Below, in pieces: positions 6,559 to 10,673 of a stretch of DNA of 10,673 nucleotides; the stretch's first letter is position 1, and each line of letters begins with the position of its first letter. The notes under the pieces were generated by a model. It made no database searches. It saw nothing but the letters and a program-made list of their open reading frames with translations, and was not told the origin of the DNA. The DNA comes from Draconibacterium sp. (GTDB lineage: Bacteria > Bacteroidota > Bacteroidia > Bacteroidales > Prolixibacteraceae): contig JAUVDE010000075.1 in assembly GCA_030595485.1 (NCBI GenBank), positions 1 through 10,673 on the forward strand, given 5' to 3'. A program made the translations under genes and the position numbers.

Positions 6559-7371
6559 TTAGTCCACTATACGTGTTCTTATCTTTTTTATCCCTTTTTG
6601 AATATCTTTAATCTCTTTCGCCTTATAAATCTCCGCCGGATCCAATTTCACAATTTCTGGTGCATTCTTTTTAAGTAGGTCGTATGATTTTAAAAGAGCC
6701 TGAATATCACGATGCGCAACAATATTTGAAGAATAATCTACCATCAGTTTTGATAGCTCCTTTAAAGGTTCGCCTTGTTTGGCCATTAACTGTAATAACG
6801 AGCGATTCAAGTTTGCTTTAGCAGAAGCGGGCAAGTTGGAATATTGCGCTTGATCTAAAACACTGGAAATTAAATGTAATTTTTCAATGTAATTTCCATA
6901 CAGAAGGAAATTATAATACTCCGTTTTCTGCTCCTTTGTATATTTTTCTTGAGCACTTTGTAAGATTTCATCTAAAGTTGCTGCCACTTCTTCCGCTGAA
7001 GACGTCTTAGAGTTTATTCTGTCAATTATTAGTTGTGTAAACTGGTCTGCAAGCCCTACTTTTTCTGCCAGTTGTAAAACAGCACCAAAACTTTCGTTAG
7101 CAGTTAACGATTTTGCATTAATTCCATAAATCATGTCGGCTAAATATACACCCATATTTGCAGCGCTCTTATTTGCACCTTCATATTCCAAAGCCTTTGC
7201 CGGTTCATTTATTATTCCCTTATAAAAGCCAATATCGTTTATTTCATAAAAAGCCGAAATATTTGCCATACTGGTTAATTGTGGCTGAACATTCTCTATT
7301 CCAATATTTTGAGCATTTATAATGCTTGACATCATTATACAGGCTGCAAAAAGTAAATGTAGTTTTTTCAT
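6559..7371 (-). CDS. Secreted helix-rich protein of unknown function
   Basis: 270 residues. The N-terminus is a signal peptide (MKK, hydrophobic stretch 4-19, likely cleavage after Ala20 in NAQN). Cys11 in FAAC could be read as a lipobox, but the hydrophobic stretch continues past it, so signal peptidase I is more likely. The mature part appears almost wholly alpha-helical, rich in Leu, Ala, Lys and Glu, with ANMGVYLADMIYG (71-83), YGNYIEKLHLIS (158-169) and a very basic end (KAKEIKDIQKGIKKIRTR). The first two motifs recall an uncharacterised family of Bacteroidota envelope proteins with a (L/M)GVYxAD motif (from memory, not searched). No catalytic motif is visible. It is convergent with argB, divergent from the regulator gene, and appears to be transcribed alone. 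Confidence 0.85.
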   Translation of the reverse strand: MKKLHLLFAACIMMSSIINAQNIGIENVQPQLTSMANISAFYEINDIGFYKGIINEPAKALEYEGANKSAANMGVYLADMIYGINAKSLTANESFGAVLQLAEKVGLADQFTQLIIDRINSKTSSAEEVAATLDEILQSAQEKYTKEQKTEYYNFLLYGNYIEKLHLISSVLDQAQYSNLPASAKANLNRSLLQLMAKQGEPLKELSKLMVDYSSNIVAHRDIQALLKSYDLLKKNAPEIVKLDPAEIYKAKEIKDIQKGIKKIRTRIVD

Positions 7372-7659
7372 GGTGGTGATAATTAATTTTGTTTTTGATT
7401 ATTTATTTAACAAAAAGATACGAGATATGTTTTAGAAAAACAATAAAGCAGTTTAAAATTAATTCCATATTTTTGTAAATCCTAGCGAATTGTACTTCTT
7501 TTCACCATTTGTTCACTACAAAAAGTTATTACCATACCATTTTATCTTTTAAATAATTTCGTTAAGTTACAAGCGCAAAATATTAAATATAAATTGTTAT
7601 TTTGTTTAAATATTTCGAAAAAATTGAGTAGAGTAACCAGTTAAATTTCAGTAATATAA
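7372..7659. other. AT-rich divergent intergenic region
   Basis: 288 bases with no open frame of note lie between two divergently transcribed genes. It should carry promoters for both. A candidate for the - strand gene is listed separately; for the regulator gene I found no convincing -33/-7 pair and no palindrome of the TTGAC-N4-GTCAA type, so there is no visible sign of autoregulation. Confidence 0.6.
7411..7443 (-). promoter_or_regulatory. Candidate Bacteroidota-type promoter of the - strand secreted protein
   Basis: Read on the - strand, TTG (7443-7441) is followed by a 20-base spacer and TATCTTTTTG (7420-7411). This is close to the Bacteroidota consensus of TTTG/TTG about 19 bases before TAnnTTTG. 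The -7 element ends 39 bases upstream of the ATG at 7371. In such AT-rich DNA chance matches are common. Confidence 0.35.
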
Positions 7660-8391
7660 ATGGCAAAAATTGTTGATTCAAGTTGTGTTAATTGTTCGAA
7701 GAAAGCGAACGGATGCTGCAAAGCGTGTTTTGAAGATGATAAACTTAATGTTTTCACCCCTCTCACGACTGATGAAATTGACTATATTGTTGATGAAAAA
7801 ATGCAAATAATTTACAAAACCGGTGAGACCATTATTAAACAAAATACATCGGCCACAACAGTTATTTGTATTAAAGAAGGATTAGCTAAAGTGTATGTGG
7901 AAAGTGATTCAGGTAAAAATGTTATTGTTAGAATTGCAAAAAAAGGCGATTTTATAACCGGCGGTGGTTTATTTAACGGAAGTGTCCAACATTTTAGTTT
8001 ATCTGCTATAACAGAAGTTCGTTGTTGCCTAATTAACTCGGCTAAACTGACTACTCTCTTTTCTCAAAATAGCGAATTTGCTATTGGATTACTCCGAAGA
8101 AACACCAAACAGAACAATTTTCTGCTAAATAAACTGGTTAACCATACTCAAAAATATATGCCCGGAAGAGTTGCCGACACTTTGTTGTATTTAAAAAATG
8201 ATATTTACAACAGTAATTCTTTCAAATTACATTTAACACGAACTGAATTGGCAGAAATGTCAAACATGACAAAAGAAAGCTTTGTACGCATCCTTCACCA
8301 ATTTAAAGAATCAAAACTAATTATCACCCAAGGAAATACGATAAATATTCTGGACGAAATTTCACTACAGGCAATAAGCAAAAATGGATAA
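7660..8391 (+). CDS. Crp/Fnr-family regulator with an FNR-like cysteine set
   Basis: A 243-residue transcription factor. The N-terminus holds Cys9-x2-Cys12-x6-Cys19-Cys20-x2-Cys23, comparable to the Cys-x2-Cys-x5-Cys iron-sulfur ligands of E. coli FNR. A cyclic-nucleotide-binding-type beta-roll follows (about 30-130, with KTGETIIKQ and IKEGLAKVY), then a dimer helix (about 135-165) and a winged helix-turn-helix (about 190-230). Aligning AITEVRCCLIN with FNR's central region places Cys123 at the fourth FNR ligand, Cys122 in FNR. An oxygen- or NO-sensing [4Fe-4S] cluster is therefore plausible but unproven. The recognition helix reads TKESFVRIL (Glu206, Val209, Arg210), keeping the Glu and Arg of Crp/Fnr proteins. 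The candidate target site lies 2 bases after its stop codon, ahead of the cytochrome genes. Confidence 0.9.
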   Translation: MAKIVDSSCVNCSKKANGCCKACFEDDKLNVFTPLTTDEIDYIVDEKMQIIYKTGETIIKQNTSATTVICIKEGLAKVYVESDSGKNVIVRIAKKGDFITGGGLFNGSVQHFSLSAITEVRCCLINSAKLTTLFSQNSEFAIGLLRRNTKQNNFLLNKLVNHTQKYMPGRVADTLLYLKNDIYNSNSFKLHLTRTELAEMSNMTKESFVRILHQFKESKLIITQGNTINILDEISLQAISKNG

Positions 8392-8392
8392 A

Positions 8393-8406
8393 TTGACATT
8401 TGTCAA
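8393..8406. promoter_or_regulatory. Perfect Crp/Fnr-type palindrome (candidate operator)
   Basis: TTGAC-ATTT-GTCAA is a perfect 5-4-5 palindrome with the same geometry as FNR boxes (TTGAT-N4-ATCAA). It lies right after the stop of the Crp/Fnr gene and 134 bases before the start of the hexahaem cytochrome gene. The word ACATTTG overlaps it and repeats 10 bases later (8396-8402 and 8406-8412). It is about 95 bases upstream of the start point implied by the promoter candidate at 8459-8488, a usable though not the commonest activator position. Binding by the adjacent regulator is inferred. Confidence 0.6.
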
Positions 8407-8458
8407 CATTTGAAGTATTTTTAATCACCACGCCCCTTTCTATATATCACCTCACTCC

Positions 8459-8488
8459 TTGTAATAACAGGTCTGCTATATACTATTT
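8459..8488 (+). promoter_or_regulatory. Candidate promoter of the cytochrome gene cluster
   Basis: TTG (8459-8461), a 19-base spacer and TACTATTT (8481-8488) approximate the Bacteroidota TTG-N19-TAnnTTTG promoter, with mismatches in the -7 box. It would give a leader of about 45 bases to the ATG at 8541. The leader includes a weak AT-only hairpin (TTAATT 8501-8506, AATTAA 8510-8515). Confidence 0.35.
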
Positions 8489-8540
8489 TTACTACCAGAG
8501 TTAATTGAAAATTAATAACCTACATCTAAATAGTACTGTT

Positions 8541-9659
8541 ATGAACTACAAATCGTTTTTAAAACTTATTTTATTCGCCTTTATATGTGCTTTTATGGCT
8601 GCTTCTTGTACTAAAGAAGGACCAATGGGACCTGCAGGAGCCGATGGTTCTGACGGTACTAATGGCGCTAATGGACTCGATGGACAAAACGGAACCGATG
8701 GTACAAACGGAACCGACGGCACAGACGGTGTTGATGGAAATGCCATGTGTTTAGTTTGCCACACACAAGATGGAATGGATGCTATTAATATGCAGTATGC
8801 AAGTTCAAAACACGGTTCTCCAGGATTCGAATTTGGATATGCTGGTGCAAGAGCAGGATGTTTGGATTGCCATGGTAATGAAGGATACCAATTTGCCATG
8901 GTTGGTTACTATCCTGAAACAAATCTAGACCATGCAACCATTATTACTTGTGGGACTTGTCATGGCGACCACGTTAGTTTAGAAGCCGGACTTTCTGCAC
9001 CAATGCGTTCTGACGAAGCAGTTGTTGCTAAAACAGATGGAGAAACGATATTCGATTTTGAAGGGAGTTCAAATACTTGTGCTCATTGTCACCAGTCAAG
9101 ATCAAACGGCACACTATATTCAGAAGCTTATGCAGTTGGTGACTCAATGATTTATCGAGGTGTATATTATGGCATACAACATGAAGACAGTGTATTAATG
9201 CCAAGTACGCATTCAAGTCCTCACTATACAACAATGACAAATACAATTTTTGGTGTTGGTGGTTACACTGCAGAAGCAGGTACAACAATGCATGCACATA
9301 AAAGATTTGGTTGTGTGGGTTGCCACATGGGAGATGCTGATGATGGTATGGATAATGGTGGACACACAATGGCTCCATCGGTAGTAGCATGTCAGACTTG
9401 CCACTCGAGTGCAACTGATTTTGATATTGACGGAACACAAACTGAAATTCATGCTGCTGAAGAAGAAGTTGCTGAAGGACTAGTTGCAGCCGGAATTTTA
9501 AATGAAAGCCATGGCGCTGTTGTAGGAATATACCATAAAGATGTATGGGAAGCCTACTGGAACTACAAAATTGTACATTACGATGCAAGTGCAGGTGTTC
9601 ATAATCCGAACTATACAAGAGAGCTACTTGATGCTGCTAAAGAGAAGTTGGGTCTTTAA
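8541..9659 (+). CDS. Hexahaem c-type cytochrome lipoprotein with collagen-like spacer
   Basis: 372 residues from the ATG at 8541. A TTG start at 8505 would add 12 polar residues ahead of the signal peptide and is less likely. The signal peptide ends in a lipobox, AAS-Cys23, followed by TKEG. Residues 27-68 are 14 uninterrupted Gly-X-Y triplets (GPMGPAGADGSDG, then many GTD and GTN). Six CXXCH haem sites follow: Cys70-His74, Cys107-His111, Cys137-His141, Cys180-His184, Cys258-His262 and Cys284-His288. Further histidines can serve as distal ligands. The C-terminus (HNPNYTRELLDAA, 354-366) resembles the end of NrfA/OTR-type multihaem proteins, but no CXXCK catalytic site is present, so an electron-transfer role is likelier than nitrite reduction. 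The protein should be anchored in the cell envelope; the lysine and acidic residue after the Cys hint at surface export (inference). Confidence 0.9.
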   Translation: MNYKSFLKLILFAFICAFMAASCTKEGPMGPAGADGSDGTNGANGLDGQNGTDGTNGTDGTDGVDGNAMCLVCHTQDGMDAINMQYASSKHGSPGFEFGYAGARAGCLDCHGNEGYQFAMVGYYPETNLDHATIITCGTCHGDHVSLEAGLSAPMRSDEAVVAKTDGETIFDFEGSSNTCAHCHQSRSNGTLYSEAYAVGDSMIYRGVYYGIQHEDSVLMPSTHSSPHYTTMTNTIFGVGGYTAEAGTTMHAHKRFGCVGCHMGDADDGMDNGGHTMAPSVVACQTCHSSATDFDIDGTQTEIHAAEEEVAEGLVAAGILNESHGAVVGIYHKDVWEAYWNYKIVHYDASAGVHNPNYTRELLDAAKEKLGL

Positions 9660-9703
9660 TAGGTTTTCAATTATTCGAATTTTAGATTCTTTGGAATAAT
9701 AGT

Positions 9704-9733
9704 AAAAAGACTTCTACTGCTAGAAGTCTTTTT
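9704..9733. terminator. Strong intrinsic terminator within the cytochrome cluster
   Basis: A perfect 13-bp inverted repeat: AAAAAGACTTCTA (9704-9716), loop CTGC, and TAGAAGTCTTTTT (9721-9733), followed by more T-rich sequence. It starts 45 bases after the hexahaem stop and ends only 29 bases before the next gene's ATG. Either it lowers expression of the downstream genes by partial read-through, or those genes have their own start signal. Confidence 0.85.
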
Positions 9734-9762
9734 ATTTTAAAACAATATTAAAACTACTCATA

Positions 9763-10161
9763 ATGAAAATATTCAAATTACTTTCCGTTTTATTTGTTGT
9801 TAGCTTCCTGTTTACAGGATGTTTATACAACTTTATTGTTCCGGAACCTGAGATACCTACCGATCCGGATAATCCGGATGCTCCGGAAGTTAGCTTTTCA
9901 GCAGATATTATTCCGATTTGGAACAACAATAGCAACTGCACTTCGTGCCATAAAACAGGTGGAACAGCCCCCGATTTAACTCCTGATAATGCCTATCAGT
10001 CTGTTAATACGACAAAATATATTAATCGTTCAACTCCTGAGGAGAGTAAAATATATTTGGTTCCTCACCCTGACGAAAGTGGACATACGCAAAAGAAATA
10101 CACTACCAATCAGGCGAACATGGTACTATTATGGATTAAGCAGGGTGCTAAGAATAATTAA
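9763..10161 (+). CDS. Small one-haem c-type cytochrome lipoprotein
   Basis: 132 residues. A signal peptide with a good lipobox (LFTG-Cys20) is followed by a proline/aspartate-rich linker (PEPEIPTDPDNPDAPEV, 27-43). The small haem domain starts VSFSADIIPIWNNN, with one CXXCH (Cys59-Thr-Ser-Cys62-His63), and ends MVLLWIKQGAKNN, a typical last helix of small cytochrome c domains. The sixth haem ligand is not obvious: His102 and His108 are candidates, and a usual Met is not clearly placed. It is likely an envelope-anchored electron carrier working with the hexahaem lipoprotein upstream and the beta-barrel downstream. Only 29 bases separate it from the preceding terminator, and 21 bases from the next gene. 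Confidence 0.87.
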   Translation: MKIFKLLSVLFVVSFLFTGCLYNFIVPEPEIPTDPDNPDAPEVSFSADIIPIWNNNSNCTSCHKTGGTAPDLTPDNAYQSVNTTKYINRSTPEESKIYLVPHPDESGHTQKKYTTNQANMVLLWIKQGAKNN

Positions 10162-10182
10162 ATGCTAGCTAAAAGAATCACT

Positions 10183-10673
10183 ATGAAAAAATATATTTTA
10201 TTGCTCATCGTTTCGTTCGTTGCCATTCAACTTTTTGCGCAGGAAGAAACTGAAAAGATAAAAGATAAGCCAGTCAGTTCTGCATGGGAAAATGGTCTGT
10301 TAATCGATAATCAAACTTCCTATATCCCAGATGCGAGAACACTTGAATTTGTAATTCAACATAAATTTGGTACCATGGAAAATGGAAAATCCGATTTATG
10401 GGGAATATATGCTCCAGGTTCTAACATTCGGTTGGGCTTAAATTATGTTCCCTTAAAAAACTTCCAGATAGGAGCAGGAATAACTAAAAAAAATATGTAC
10501 ACCGATTTTAATGCCAAGTGGACCATAATGGAACAAACCAGAAAAAATACAGTTCCTTTTGCACTTACTGTATTCGGTTCGGTAGCTATTGATGGAAGAC
10601 CTGAGGATGTGATTGGTACTGGGAAAGTTGTTCCCAGCCAGGGAGTAGGAACTGAGCATGAAGGATTTAGATT
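10183..10673 (+). CDS. DUF5777-type outer-membrane beta-barrel protein (3'-truncated by window edge)
   Basis: The frame starts at ATG 10183 and is open to the window end: 163 codons, no stop. The signal peptide is MKKYILLLIVSFVAIQLFAQ, with cleavage after Ala19. The mature part begins with an acidic/basic stretch, then SSAWENGLLIDNQTSY, TLEFVIQHKFGTM, LWGIYAPGSNIRLGL and FQIGAGITKKNMY. These are alternating hydrophobic/polar strands with a Gly-Ile/Leu-Gly turn pattern, as in outer-membrane barrels. The opening is the one I associate with the Bacteroidota DUF5777 barrel family, usually about 300 residues, whose function is not established and which often neighbours cytochrome c genes (from memory). 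It is tightly spaced after the one-haem lipoprotein, so co-transcription and a joint role in the outer membrane are likely. Confidence 0.82.
   Translation, partial: MKKYILLLIVSFVAIQLFAQEETEKIKDKPVSSAWENGLLIDNQTSYIPDARTLEFVIQHKFGTMENGKSDLWGIYAPGSNIRLGLNYVPLKNFQIGAGITKKNMYTDFNAKWTIMEQTRKNTVPFALTVFGSVAIDGRPEDVIGTGKVVPSQGVGTEHEGFR

Noticed and set aside
8505..8540. Upstream TTG start for the hexahaem lipoprotein
   Set aside because: The added residues are polar and would displace the signal peptide from the N-terminus; the ATG at 8541 directly precedes the charged and hydrophobic signal segments.
8546..8899. 117-residue Pro/Ser-rich open frame on the - strand over the collagen-like region
   Set aside because: Its repeats are simply the complement of the Gly-X-Y codons; it has no independent support.
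9028..9618. 196-residue open frame on the - strand inside the hexahaem cytochrome gene
   Set aside because: It is the mirror of a real cytochrome gene with six CXXCH sites; its product is a His/Leu/Gln-rich sequence with no domain, signal or start context.
8541..9659. Hexahaem protein as a true NrfA nitrite reductase
   Set aside because: No CXXCK catalytic haem site or other NrfA active-site signature is visible; only the C-terminal HNPNY stretch is similar.

Overview
The window looks like a chromosomal segment of a Bacteroidota bacterium, possibly a Marinilabiliales/Prolixibacteraceae-type lineage (an inference from protein style, not a database result). The evidence is AT-rich DNA, genes with little or no Shine-Dalgarno signal, promoter-like pairs of the TTG-N19/20-TAnnTTT kind, a fused HisB with the Bacteroidota-type phosphatase half, signal peptides ending in FAQ or NAQ, and a DUF5777-type beta-barrel protein.

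Bases 1-6484 are an amino-acid biosynthesis block on the + strand: hisD (5' end outside the window), hisC, hisB (bifunctional), purU, a secreted TlpA-like thioredoxin, hisH and an argB-type kinase. The order hisD-hisC-hisB is standard. purU and the thioredoxin gene then separate hisB from hisH, and argB sits where hisA/hisF are commonly found. Several junctions in this block carry GC-rich or low-complexity repeats: a hairpin and TCTTCC-rich tract (hisC/hisB), a facing pair of C/G-block elements (hisB/purU), a long palindromic element (purU/tlpA) and a short direct repeat (tlpA/hisH). The block ends at a perfect 13-bp hairpin with A and T flanks, which probably terminates transcription in both directions.

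Bases 6559-7371 on the - strand encode a helix-rich secreted protein of unknown function, convergent with argB and divergent from the next gene across an AT-rich 288-bp spacer.

Bases 7660-10673 look like a respiratory or redox module: a Crp/Fnr regulator with an FNR-like cysteine set; a lipoprotein with 14 collagen-like Gly-X-Y triplets and six CXXCH haem sites; a small one-haem lipoprotein; and the start of a DUF5777-type beta-barrel protein running off the right edge. A perfect TTGAC-N4-GTCAA palindrome lies directly behind the regulator's stop codon and upstream of the cytochrome gene, so the regulator may control the module. A strong terminator hairpin separates the hexahaem gene from the two downstream genes. 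The most attractive hypothesis is a redox-controlled cell-envelope electron-transfer unit made of a barrel plus lipoprotein cytochromes. No mobile-element genes, tRNA, rRNA or CRISPR array were seen.
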